Assembly: GCF_008973825.1 (NCBI RefSeq)
Contig: NZ_WCHR01000004.1
Location: forward strand, 124,001 to 188,000
Direction of reading: 5' to 3'
Origin: Gemmobacter serpentinus
GTDB taxonomy: Bacteria; Pseudomonadota; Alphaproteobacteria; Rhodobacterales; Rhodobacteraceae
Length of the DNA stretch: 64,000 nucleotides
The notes beneath the pieces were generated by a model. It saw only the letters and a list, made by a program, of their open reading frames with translations. It ran no database searches and was not told the DNA's origin. Positions 18,117-25,344 of the stretch are shown here, piece after piece. The translations under genes were made by a program, and so were the position numbers. The first letter of the stretch is position 1. Each line of letters opens with the position of its first letter.

Positions 18117-18406
18117 GGGTGTCCCACCTGCAATATGGATACCGACAGGATAGCGATACCGGGCAGCGAAAACAAATATGCCTGCGGCGTTGGCGGTCAT
18201 CCGCTGCATATGGGCCTTGTCAGCCTTCCTAATGCACGAGGGGCGGTGCCCTACCGGCGCTCCCTCTCGTGCTTGCCGATTACCGGCCCGTTCCCAGCAT
18301 CCCCGCCCCATTGCTGCGCCATCTCGGCGGCAATACCGGGGCTGATCAGCAGGAGCGATTGAGCCGGGTGTGATAACCCCGGTTCAGCGCCTTACGCCCC
18401 TAGCCA

Positions 18407-18730
18407 TCAGCCCTCACGCGCGGTCAGCTCGGCCATTTCAGCCCGGATCACGGATTGCAGGTGAACGACGGCAGCCTTAGCAGCAATGGACTTGCGAGCT
18501 TTCCACACATTTATGTGCGTAACCGAGAAGCGCGCGGCCTGCGCGGCTTTCGCCCTTGGCTCCCAATAAGCGGCGGCGGCCCGAAAGGCGGCGCCAAAGG
18601 TCAGGCGGGGGTCTCTGCGACCGTCTGGCAAAGCATGTGCGAGAAAGACGCCATAAGGGGTGCCGGGAAACAGGCGCTTGGCAGTGGGCAGGTCGATCAG
18701 GACGGCAAGGGCAGTGTGGCGTTCAGGCAT
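18407..18730 (-). CDS. small protein of the satellite operon, function unknown
   Basis: A 107-residue protein starting MPERHTALAVLIDL with its ATG inside the end of the upstream terminase-like gene (8-nt overlap). The sequence is Ala/Arg rich and helical, with FPGTPYGVFLAHALPDGRRD as the only non-helical stretch and 'AARFSVTHINVWKARKSIAA' resembling a recognition helix. Tight coupling to three small-terminase-like genes suggests a packaging or structural-interference role, but nothing in the sequence proves it. Confidence 0.5.
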   Translation of the reverse strand: MPERHTALAVLIDLPTAKRLFPGTPYGVFLAHALPDGRRDPRLTFGAAFRAAAAYWEPRAKAAQAARFSVTHINVWKARKSIAAKAAVVHLQSVIRAEMAELTAREG

Positions 18731-19112
18731 CCCGCATAATCCCATCGGCTTCGGCACGGGCAGCCCTGATCCGGGCCTGCGCCGCGCGGATCGCGGCGCG
18801 CCGGGCAGGATCAGCACGGCGCGCCATGCGGTCAAGGCGGAGAAGTGCGCGATCTTCCATGTCGAGGAGCTTCCGGCGCGTTCTGTCGTCAGCGCGGTTC
18901 GCGGTCGTGCTGGCGGTGGTGGAAGGCAGGTTGCGGGCATCGTTGCGCAGTGCAGCGACATACGCGACAACACAGGAAATCAGGCCAATCCGGCCCCTAA
19001 CCTGCTGCTCAATGTATTTGCCCCGGATCAGGGCGTGGAGGCGGTGCAGGGGAAGTCCAAGGAGGCGCGCGGCGTCTGCGGTTTTAACTTCATCGGGCGC
19101 GCGGGTGGTCAT
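18723..19112 (-). CDS. Nu1/TerS-like protein, copy 3
   Basis: A 129-residue protein. The N-terminal winged-helix segment, VKTADAARLLGLPLHRLHAL followed by IRGKYIEQQVRGRIGLISCV and VAYVAAL, has the layout of phage lambda Nu1-type small terminase DNA-binding domains: HTH, wing, then the helix that starts 'Y-x-AL'. The C-terminal half is a charged helix (ADPARRAAIRAAQARIRAAR) that could oligomerise. It lies last of three consecutive genes of the same layout, and its start codon overlaps the stop of the preceding copy by 1 nt. An alternative reading is a transcription factor of MerR-like fold. Confidence 0.5.
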   Translation of the reverse strand: MTTRAPDEVKTADAARLLGLPLHRLHALIRGKYIEQQVRGRIGLISCVVAYVAALRNDARNLPSTTASTTANRADDRTRRKLLDMEDRALLRLDRMARRADPARRAAIRAAQARIRAARAEADGIMRDA

Positions 19113-19612
19113 CAGGCCGTCCTCCCCTTCGTCGTCGGCGTGGACTTGGCAGGCTCGCTGGGCAGGACAGGCTCTGCTGTCGCGATGGCGTCTGCCAGTG
19201 CTGTCTGCGCATTGTGAAGGAGGTTCTCAATTGCCCGACGTTCACGCACGTCGCGGGTGGCGATTGCGGGCAAGGAGGCAAACTCGTGCAGGATAGTTCC
19301 GGCGATGGAGGTAGTCGCCTCATCGCCGGCGGCATCGGGAACGAGCTTTCCGGTCTCGATGTCGAGGGCAAGTTCGGAGGCTTCGGCTCGCGCCGCCCGC
19401 GCCTCGGTCTGTGCGGCGGTCAAGCGGGCATTCCGGGTGGTCGCCCGGATGCGGTCAAGGAAGGCGCGGACGCCTGAAACCAACGGCACCTGTCCGTCCC
19501 GCAGCACAATCTGGCGCGCCCGGATCAAGCCCTCAACCTCACCCGGCGATGCGCCGCAGATCGACCGGAAGGCATCAACCGTCACCAGCATTTCCGGGGG
19601 GCGTTCAGCCAT
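19112..19612 (-). CDS. Nu1/TerS-like protein, copy 2
   Basis: A 166-residue protein and the clearest small-terminase look-alike of the three. Its HTH reads LVTVDAFRSICGASPGEVEG, then the wing and joining helix (VPLVSGVRAFLDRIRATTRN). It continues with the family-typical long helix (RLTAAQTEARAARAEASELA) that ends in 'ETGKLVP', as in TerS proteins of prophages (…ERARLAKEQADxxALxNALxRGELVP). In phages this protein binds pac/cos DNA and recruits the large subunit. No large subunit is encoded in the element, so a helper's would have to be used. The start at 19612 overlaps the upstream stop by 8 nt. Confidence 0.6.
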   Translation of the reverse strand: MAERPPEMLVTVDAFRSICGASPGEVEGLIRARQIVLRDGQVPLVSGVRAFLDRIRATTRNARLTAAQTEARAARAEASELALDIETGKLVPDAAGDEATTSIAGTILHEFASLPAIATRDVRERRAIENLLHNAQTALADAIATAEPVLPSEPAKSTPTTKGRTA

Positions 19613-20099
19613 TGCCGCGCCCTCCCCGGAGGCCGTCCACAATCCGGGTTGCCTCAGTCTCGATCCGTGCAGCCGCGTTCCGAGCCGCAACGGCCAGCGC
19701 CTGAGCCGTGGCAGGGGAAACGTGCCCAGCAGCGTCGAGGCCCCGCAGGCAGGACGTAGCCGCCTCAGCGACCGTACGCACGATCAGTTCAGCCTCGGCG
19801 GCCTCGATCAGACCAGCCCGGCGCCGGGCAGTCGTGGCGCGGATGACCGATGCCCGCGCGATATGTTGCCGTGACTGGTCCGCATGCGCATCAGCGCGGG
19901 CGGTATCCTGTTTTAGAAAACGAGCGTAGCCGCTCACCGCAGAGGTTGCGGTGGTGAAGCCGCGCCGATGGACTGTGATGTGCCCGGCCCGAGCGACCTT
20001 CCTGAACATTTCGTCCGACACGCCAATCAAGCGCGCAGCTGTGGAAGTCGAAATTTCGTCGTGAAGGTCACGCACTGGGACTGGCCTGCGATACGGCAT
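19605..20099 (-). CDS. Nu1/TerS-like protein, copy 1
   Basis: A 164-residue protein. A 15-residue N-terminal tail precedes the HTH (EISTSTAARLIGVSDEMFRK), the wing (ARAGHITVHRRG) and the joining helix (SAVSGYARFLKQDTARADAH), followed by long Ala/Arg/Glu helices. It has the same architecture as the two genes downstream but low identity, so the trio is either an old tandem duplication or successive acquisition. An internal GTG at 20075 could be the true start, because the ATG at 20099 overlaps the upstream gene by 32 nt and has no clear ribosome-binding site. Confidence 0.5.
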   Translation of the reverse strand: MPYRRPVPVRDLHDEISTSTAARLIGVSDEMFRKVARAGHITVHRRGFTTATSAVSGYARFLKQDTARADAHADQSRQHIARASVIRATTARRRAGLIEAAEAELIVRTVAEAATSCLRGLDAAGHVSPATAQALAVAARNAAARIETEATRIVDGLRGGRGNG

Positions 20100-20793
20100 C
20101 AGCGCCCGCTGCCTGATTGACGCCAGCGACAGCCCTTTTCCACATCGCCGCCGACCGTTCGGTCTTGCTCATATGCCCGCCGCCCGAAAGATCGGCACCA
20201 AAATCGCCCGCGTCTAGGCTGCGCTGCTCAAGCGATTGCCAGATTTTGGACTGTTCAACGGGCATGGAAGCGAGAAGCGGCGCGATCTGCGCAGCGGTCA
20301 GGCCCTCGCCATCATCCTCAAGGATGAGGGCTGCTGTGGCTTTCGTCCGCCCGTGCGCTTCGGACGAGGCAAACGCCCGTCTGATCCTTTCGCGTTCGGC
20401 CTGCGCAGCGGCACCGCCAAAGCTCGCGGCGCCGGGCATGGCCGTTGCGGCGACATCGGCTACCCGGTCGGTCGGTAGGCAGGCCAGCGCCTGAGAAATG
20501 GCAGCGGCAGAGAGCGGCGCCGACAACGCAAAGCGGAGTGCCTGCAACGGCCTGCCGCAATCGACCCCGGCCCGGTATGCGGATCGAATACGCGCACGTT
20601 CTTGCATGGCTTCAGCATGAGAGGCGGCAGCCTCCGCTTCGCGGAGTTCATCGGCTTCGATCTGAGCCTCGATGCGGCGACGCTCAGCGGCACGGGCGGA
20701 ACCGGTCAGCGCGCAAGAAGCGAGGGCTGCGTCCACAGCGGCAGCCCGTCGCCGACATGCCTCATTGCTCAAGTCCAGTGCGGATTTTGTCAC
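20068..20793 (-). CDS. helical protein with duplicated motif, function unknown
   Basis: A 241-residue protein starting at GTG 20793 with GAGGAA 5 nt upstream. Two related stretches, ALRFALSAPLSAAAISQALA and ALILEDDGEGLTAAQIAPLL, each followed by a short 'LP/MP' turn, recall the repeated C-terminal helices of phage head maturation protease/scaffold proteins. That resemblance is pattern-based and weak. The N-terminal 90 residues are a charged coiled coil. The start overlaps the previous stop by 4 nt. Confidence 0.5.
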   Translation of the reverse strand: MTKSALDLSNEACRRRAAAVDAALASCALTGSARAAERRRIEAQIEADELREAEAAASHAEAMQERARIRSAYRAGVDCGRPLQALRFALSAPLSAAAISQALACLPTDRVADVAATAMPGAASFGGAAAQAERERIRRAFASSEAHGRTKATAALILEDDGEGLTAAQIAPLLASMPVEQSKIWQSLEQRSLDAGDFGADLSGGGHMSKTERSAAMWKRAVAGVNQAAGADAVSQASPSA

Positions 20794-20921
20794 TTTGTTT
20801 CCTCGGTTTGGGGGGCAGCCGGGGCGGATGCGGCGGCTCGAAATTGTTCGGCGGCGCGACGCAGGAGTGCGACGGCAGCGGGTCGGTCGGACAGATCGGG
20901 GGGCGAGGTTCTGGTGGTCAT
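20790..20921 (-). CDS. small 43-residue protein of the satellite operon
   Basis: MTTRTSPPDLSDRPAAVALL and the following helix RRAAEQFRAAASAP form a short amphipathic protein. The stop overlaps the next gene's GTG by 4 nt (GTGA), which supports translation. No known family. It is the first gene after a 385-bp gap, so it may open a second transcription unit leading into the terminase-like genes. Confidence 0.45.
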   Translation of the reverse strand: MTTRTSPPDLSDRPAAVALLRRAAEQFRAAASAPAAPQTEETK

Positions 20922-21306
20922 GGAGGCCTCGGGACTGGGGGTTGAAGGTTGGGCTGGCGCGCAACCCAACTCGAATTTTCGCAAGCACAGAAAGGCTGAA
21001 GGCCGGGGCCAATGCCTTGCCGCCTCGGAGGGGGCCTGCCCTAAGGTCCCTTAAAGGCGTGGCATGCCCGCAGGACTCGCGAGACGACCGTTGCAGGGGC
21101 CTTGGGCCTTTCCGGGCGGGTCAAGGGCGGGAATGCGCGCGCCCCTGTAGCGCCCCAGCACCGCGCCTGTGGCGGTGCCGGGGGCTGGTCGGCCCGCCCG
21201 CAGGGACGAGGGGCCGGAGTGCGGGCGGACATCGCGGCGAGCGCCGGGGGCGCCGTGGTGCCACGATTACGGCGACGAAAGGGACGCCTGCCCGCCCGCG
21301 CATGGA
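20922..21306. other. 385-bp non-coding region inside the element
   Basis: The only long break in the backbone gene chain. It contains a short inverted repeat (TTGGGCT…AACCCAA, about 20951–20971), a second imperfect hairpin (AGGGGGCCTGCCC / AAGGTCCCTT) and very GC-rich sequence. It probably carries the promoter for 20921–17505, and it is a candidate place for a packaging-recognition or small-RNA function. A 63-codon frame exists here but looks like a composition artefact. Confidence 0.4.
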
Positions 21307-21894
21307 TCAGACCTGCGGCAAGGCGACGGCGGCAGCCAACAACGCATAGGCCGGTGCATCGCGGCGGCGGATGACCGCAAGGCCACTCCCTTCCATTTCC
21401 CGAACAAGGCGCTCCTCAGCGAGGCAGAGGCTGTGCAGTTCGGCCTCGGCCAGCGCGATCTGGGCGGCGCGCTGGTCCGGTGTCAGCCCCTGACGCCCGC
21501 CGAGCAGGTCGTCAATTTGGTCCGAAACGATTTCGCGAAGCCGGTCGCGGCAGCCGAGGAAAATCAGGCCGGTCAGCATTTCGAGAGCCGGTTGGTGGAT
21601 GGGCTGCGCCCCGGCCATGACGGTATCGATATGCAGACCCCGCGCGGATGCCTGAGCCTCAAGAAGGCGCCCGATGGGCAGTCGGTCCACAGCCTTGGTC
21701 GCGGCTTGATCCGCCCACGCATCGAAGGCGGTCAGTGCCGCCTCGCGGGTCTGCGGCGCCATGCGAATAGTTTCGATTTCGCGGGCCTTTTTGGCGATCT
21801 CGATACGGACAGCCTCAAGGGCGTCGTGGGTGGATGCGGCGGCGGCGCGCTGCCGTCCAAAGGATTTCAGAAGATCACCGAGCACGGCGGGCAT
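21307..21894 (-). CDS. unknown protein, prophage-type
   Basis: A 195-residue protein starting MPAVLGDLLKSFGRQ, its ATG inside the upstream gene (20-nt overlap). It is mostly helical: two charged helices, then a hydrophobic central segment (PALEMLTGLIFLGCRDRLRE) and a C-terminal module (AQIALAEAELHSLCLAEERL, then GLAVIRRRDAPAYALL). The last part resembles small prophage proteins that pair 'EALxxxAEAxGxxVxRRxDADPxAVL', whose role is unknown. Confidence 0.5.
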   Translation of the reverse strand: MPAVLGDLLKSFGRQRAAAASTHDALEAVRIEIAKKAREIETIRMAPQTREAALTAFDAWADQAATKAVDRLPIGRLLEAQASARGLHIDTVMAGAQPIHQPALEMLTGLIFLGCRDRLREIVSDQIDDLLGGRQGLTPDQRAAQIALAEAELHSLCLAEERLVREMEGSGLAVIRRRDAPAYALLAAAVALPQV

Positions 21895-22267
21895 CCTCCA
21901 TGTCAATGCCGACCGGGATCGGGAGGTTCTCGGCTTCCGCAAGTTCGAGGGCGCTGCGGAGGTTGATCCGTGCCGATGCGGCGGCATCGGCGGATGCCTC
22001 GACCTCGGCCTCGGCTTCGGAGATTTGGGCAGCCAGCCCGGCAGCCTCGGTGCGAAGTTCCGCTATCTGCGGCGCAGCGTAGATGTGAGGATCGCTGACG
22101 GTTCGGCCTTCGAGATGCGCGAGCCGAGCCAGCGTGTCGTTGCTTTTGTCGCGTAGACCATGCAGCCGGTCGTTCAAACCTGTGGTCGTAGCGCGGTGCT
22201 GGCGAGCGATGCGGTCGAGGACGGCGAGGCGGGCCGGGTCTAGTTGCATATCTGGGATGGGCGGCAT
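21875..22267 (-). CDS. coiled-coil protein, function unknown
   Basis: A 130-residue protein starting MPPIPDMQLDPARL with AAGGAG 9 nt upstream. Residues 20–115 are an almost continuous coiled coil (LRTEAAGLAAQISEAEAEVE). The tail IPVGIDMEDARRAR overlaps the next gene. No recognised family. Such proteins in phages and satellites are often scaffold-like or regulators, which remains speculation here. Confidence 0.5.
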   Translation of the reverse strand: MPPIPDMQLDPARLAVLDRIARQHRATTTGLNDRLHGLRDKSNDTLARLAHLEGRTVSDPHIYAAPQIAELRTEAAGLAAQISEAEAEVEASADAAASARINLRSALELAEAENLPIPVGIDMEDARRAR

Positions 22268-22343
22268 GAGACGGCTCCTTTCGTTGGAGCCAAAATCGGC
22301 GGCGCGGATCGGAAATCGCTGCGCCGCCAAATTCCGATGCCAA

Positions 22344-23237
22344 TCAGCCCTTGAGAATGTGCACGAGGGTCTTTGTGTCGGTCGGGAATGCGCCGCCCGG
22401 CGCGGCTTCCAGCTTGCTAAGCCGAAAGAATGACGCACGGGGTTGGTCAGCAGGGGCGCGGCCTTCGCGCCCGGCTTCGCTGCGGGCACAATCATGAGCG
22501 AAGCCCGTCGCGCAATACTTGGAAAACCCCTCCAACAACAATCGCGCTGCGGTATATGGCCGCGCGTCTCGCCACTCGGGAACGGAGGCCCGAGCGGTTC
22601 GGATCAGAGCATCTCGGCGCCGCTTTGCAATCGCCGGGGCGGCAGTCGTTCCGCTTGCAGGTTGAAGGCCCATCAGGCGTCCCAGCGGGATCACCCGACC
22701 GTCAAGGTCCGTGTCGCCCCGCAGGATCGCCTCGCCCGCCTCAATGCCCCGTGCAGCTAGCGCCCTTACCGCCGGGTCAATGGACATCTGTGACCATTCC
22801 ATCATGGCGAACCAATCATCGAGCAGATGGGCGGCACCCTTCCCGCGCAGCACCTCTGGCCCGTCCGGCGCATAGAGGCCGCCAGTTCGGTATGCGTCGA
22901 GATATCTGCCCGTCTTGCGCCACGCCCGATCAGGATCGCCTGCAAGCGTGGTTGTGCCGGGCGGATCGACTGGAGGCGGGCCGGGCGGCAAAGGCGGCAC
23001 AGCGGTCGAAGCCTGTTCGACCAGATCGCTCAGGGCGGCATCTGACATGACCGCCCGTCGTTGCCGGACAGAAGGTGCCTTGACGGGCGTGGCGTCCAGC
23101 GCAGCCGCAATTTGCGCTGGATCGAAATCCAGCGCGAATAGGATGCCGTCGATGAGGGCTGTCCGATCTTCCGCTCTGCGGCCCGCAAGGGTCGCGCGCA
23201 GAGCGGTTTGCAACTGACTGGTTGCGGTTGGCGTCAT
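22344..23237 (-). CDS. unknown 297-residue protein
   Basis: Its ATG overlaps the upstream stop by 4 nt (ATGA). The N-terminal ~90 residues are helical, followed by a Pro-rich spacer (AVPPLPPGPPPVDPPG) and a compact C-terminal domain (DAYRTGGLYAPDGPEVL, LLDDWFAMMEWSQMSIDPAV, RLLLEGFSKYCATGF). I do not recognise a family. Its position directly after the initiator-like gene suggests a replication or copy-control function. Confidence 0.5.
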   Translation of the reverse strand: MTPTATSQLQTALRATLAGRRAEDRTALIDGILFALDFDPAQIAAALDATPVKAPSVRQRRAVMSDAALSDLVEQASTAVPPLPPGPPPVDPPGTTTLAGDPDRAWRKTGRYLDAYRTGGLYAPDGPEVLRGKGAAHLLDDWFAMMEWSQMSIDPAVRALAARGIEAGEAILRGDTDLDGRVIPLGRLMGLQPASGTTAAPAIAKRRRDALIRTARASVPEWRDARPYTAARLLLEGFSKYCATGFAHDCARSEAGREGRAPADQPRASFFRLSKLEAAPGGAFPTDTKTLVHILKG

Positions 23238-23563
23238 AGCGTGCGCCCTTTTGCGGAGAAGACGATGACCTGTGCAACCGGGCGAGGTGGTTGTTTTGAC
23301 CGCTCCTCCGCGATCAACCGGCGCGTTTCGGAGGTGAGGCGGGCGATCACGGCGGCAGTCACTGCGGTGTCATGAACGCCGCGTTCATTGAGTGCGGCGC
23401 GGGCGCCGAAAATATGCGCAGCCCATAGCTGTTTTGCGGTTCCCGTGTCGCCCTTGGCGAGCAGACGCACGAGGCGAGACGAGATGGACTGCGGTCGATG
23501 GCGTGGGAGAAGCGCTTCCATCGTGGCAGCGGTGACCGCGATTTTTTCAGAACCGTACGACAT
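23234..23563 (-). CDS. small protein following the initiator-like gene
   Basis: A 109-residue protein, start MSYGSEKIAVTAATMEALLP, 17-nt overlap with the end of the upstream initiator-like gene and 4-nt overlap with the next. It is helical and basic (RPQSISSRLVRLLAKGDTGT, VIARLTSETRRLIAEERSKQ). No family recognised. Possible replication accessory protein by position only. Confidence 0.5.
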   Translation of the reverse strand: MSYGSEKIAVTAATMEALLPRHRPQSISSRLVRLLAKGDTGTAKQLWAAHIFGARAALNERGVHDTAVTAAVIARLTSETRRLIAEERSKQPPRPVAQVIVFSAKGRTL

Positions 23564-24764
23564 TCACGACCTCCAAGATTTCAGGGGTTGCAAGGCCGCC
23601 CTTTGTTTCTTCCGCCGCTTCGGGTGCATACTCCGGGAATGCTCCGATAAAGGCCGACACGGCAGTCTTCGGATCAATCGCGCCGGGTGCGGCCCGATGC
23701 GCCTTCTGGGCAATCGCGCGCAGGCAGTCAGCCAGCTCTTGCAGGTGCTCTCTGGGCGTTATGCGGTCTTCGTCAAGGAGCGCGGCCAGCGGGGCCAGAG
23801 CCGAAGCTACACCATCAACTACAAACCGGCGCTGCTTTCCATCGCGGCGCATGAAACCTGAAACATAGGCGACCGCCAAATCGTGGGCAGTCATCCTGTG
23901 TTGCGCACCTTCGGCAGTAGCGAAGGCCATCGCACAGGAAAGTCGTTCAATATCGTCCACCGCAAGACCGAGTTCTGCGAGACCAGTCTTCCGACGAGCC
24001 GTATGACCGGGCGCGGAACGCGCGCCCGGATCAGCCCCAATCGTGTGGTCAGCCGCACGACCAAGTTTCCCGGAGAAAGCTCGCTGAGTGCTGCCAGTCG
24101 CGAAGTCAGGATCGGAACGCCACGCGTCGGGATCAGCGGGATCGACGGAAGCGGCAAGAGGCTCCTCAAGAGCCTCGCTGCCGTTTTCTGCTGCCGCGTC
24201 GGTTTCCAAATGGCGATCTTCACTCTCGATAATTACGGAATAAACATCTTTTATAGAATTGGCGGGCGCGCCCTTAGGCGCGCGCCCGCCTTCCAAAGAT
24301 TTCTTTCTAGTAATGGTCCCCGATTTTTCGGGGGAAACCTTCCCCGATTTTTCGGGGGAAACCTCCTTGAGAGGCTTAGTGGTATTACCCGATTTTCCGG
24401 GTGAAACCCTAAGGCAAGTTTTCACCGATTTTTCGGGGGAAACTGCATCGGGGATCGACATCACATAAGTGTTGGCGAGCCGCCCACCGTTCTCTCCGCT
24501 GGTGGCCTTCGGTGTCTCGGCAATGAGCAGATACTCCCGCGCCCGGAAGCGGCCAAGCGACGCCTCAGCGGTGCTTTCTTCGCACCGCATCAAGTCTGCG
24601 AGGCGTCGCGCGGACATAAAGAACCGAAAGTCGTCACCAACAATTTCGATAAAGAAAAGCGCGGCGAATGCGTCCCGCGGCTTCATCTCGGGATCGCGTT
24701 TGAGGGCATCGAGGAAGGTAAATATGAACGTGGCCTTTTGCGACTTAGGGTTGCTACCATTCAT
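23547..24764 (-). CDS. replication-initiator-like protein with internal repeats
   Basis: A 405-residue protein. Residues 10–95 look like a winged-helix replication domain as in phage O/DnaD-type initiators: AFAALFFIEIVGDDFRFFMS, ARRLADLMRCEESTAEASLG and RFRAREYLLIAE. A 45-residue linker (about 107–149) contains four copies of V-S-P-x-K-S-G encoded by nearly identical 24-bp DNA repeats. The acidic middle is probably disordered, and the C-terminal ~150 residues are helical (VDDIERLSCAMAFATAEGAQ, HDLAVAYVSGFMRRDGKQRR). Placing origin iterons inside the initiator gene is the arrangement of phage lambda O. Function is inferred from that layout. Confidence 0.6.
   Translation of the reverse strand: MNGSNPKSQKATFIFTFLDALKRDPEMKPRDAFAALFFIEIVGDDFRFFMSARRLADLMRCEESTAEASLGRFRAREYLLIAETPKATSGENGGRLANTYVMSIPDAVSPEKSVKTCLRVSPGKSGNTTKPLKEVSPEKSGKVSPEKSGTITRKKSLEGGRAPKGAPANSIKDVYSVIIESEDRHLETDAAAENGSEALEEPLAASVDPADPDAWRSDPDFATGSTQRAFSGKLGRAADHTIGADPGARSAPGHTARRKTGLAELGLAVDDIERLSCAMAFATAEGAQHRMTAHDLAVAYVSGFMRRDGKQRRFVVDGVASALAPLAALLDEDRITPREHLQELADCLRAIAQKAHRAAPGAIDPKTAVSAFIGAFPEYAPEAAEETKGGLATPEILEVVNVVRF
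24317..24445. repeat. four iteron-like 24-bp repeats inside the initiator-like gene
   Basis: Copies at 24317–24340 and 24341–24364 are identical and directly abutting; variant copies are at 24386–24409 and 24422–24445. The core on the plus strand is CCCCGATTTTTCGGGGGAAA, which itself has dyad symmetry (CCCCGA…TCGGGG). The surrounding sequence is locally AT-richer. The repeats are in frame and encode V-S-P-E-K-S-G. DNA conservation extends through wobble positions in copies 1 and 2, which favours selection on, or recent duplication of, the DNA. Confidence 0.75.
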
Positions 24765-24898
24765 TCCCGGCCCTCCCGCGAGGGCGGGTCTTGCCGCCAG
24801 ACCAAGGCCGTGGCATCATGTTCCCGATCCATCCTGATCTGGAATTCTGCCCCGTTCGCCGTTTCCCCGGCGGCGGGGCTTTCCAATTCTAGCCGCAC
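24761..24898 (-). CDS. small 45-residue protein upstream of the initiator-like gene
   Basis: GTG start at 24898 with AGGAGG 7 nt upstream; the stop overlaps the next gene's ATG by 4 nt. The sequence (RLELESPAAGETANGAEFQI, RMDREHDATALVWRQDPPSR) is acidic then basic, with no known family. The strong ribosome-binding site and coupling support translation. Confidence 0.55.
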   Translation of the reverse strand: MRLELESPAAGETANGAEFQIRMDREHDATALVWRQDPPSREGRE

Positions 24899-25068
24899 GT
24901 CTGTGCCTCCTGCTTGCCGCCCGTGGGCGGCGTGTTTCCATCCGGCTCTCCAATCAGAAAAGTTTGCCTCGCACCGAATGCGGGCAGGCCTTGACAGATT
25001 GATGTGATGTCCTGCTGTTGTCCACCCGGAGAGCCTACGCGGGGCCACCAGCGGCCCCGTAGCCGCGA

Positions 25069-25241
25069 TCAGGCGCAGATGCGTGCGGCCTCCCAAGCCT
25101 CAAGATCTTCGAGGCGAAACCGGACACAGCCGGGGGAGAGTTGGACGGGCTTGGGAAAAGATGGATCGACCTTGCGCCAGCGCCAAACGGTCGTTCTGGT
25201 CACGTTGTAGCGTTCGCCAACTGTTTATCGGTGAGAAACAT
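25069..25241 (-). pseudogene. AlpA-like HTH regulator, 1-bp frameshift
   Basis: From the ATG at 25241 the reading is MFLTDKQLA, then after loss of one base (about 25215) the second frame continues ERYNVTRTTVWRWRKVDPSF, PKPVQLSPGCVRFRLEDLEA, WEAARICA and a TGA at 25069. The rebuilt 57-residue protein is a textbook AlpA/phage-regulatory HTH: 'LTDKQLAERYNVTRTTVWRWRKxDPxFPKPVxLSPGxxRFRLxDLEAWE'. The second frame has no start codon of its own. AlpA proteins activate excision or satellite operons. Either the gene is dead and the element is locked in, or the base is a sequencing error. Confidence 0.75.
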
Positions 25242-25344
25242 TTTGCACCCATTTCGTTGCGGATGCCCACCAACTTGAACATATTAAAAGCTATGGCAAA
25301 ACCTTTCGGTAACTCCACGGGAACGCAGGGTAGTTATGAAAAAC

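Noticed and set aside
18117-18406. short frame encoding SLLLISPGIAAEMAQQWGGD on the minus strand
   Set aside because: No start codon with a ribosome-binding site before the hydrophobic part and it ends after about 40 codons; may be a remnant but cannot be supported.
21041-21232. 63-codon frame in the element's non-coding region
   Set aside because: Pro/Ala/Arg-rich composition artefact, no ribosome-binding site, not coupled to neighbours as all real genes there are.
24317-24445. CRISPR-like repeat array
   Set aside because: The first two repeats abut without spacer, the others are only 13–22 bp apart, repeats are in-frame coding, and no cas genes are present.
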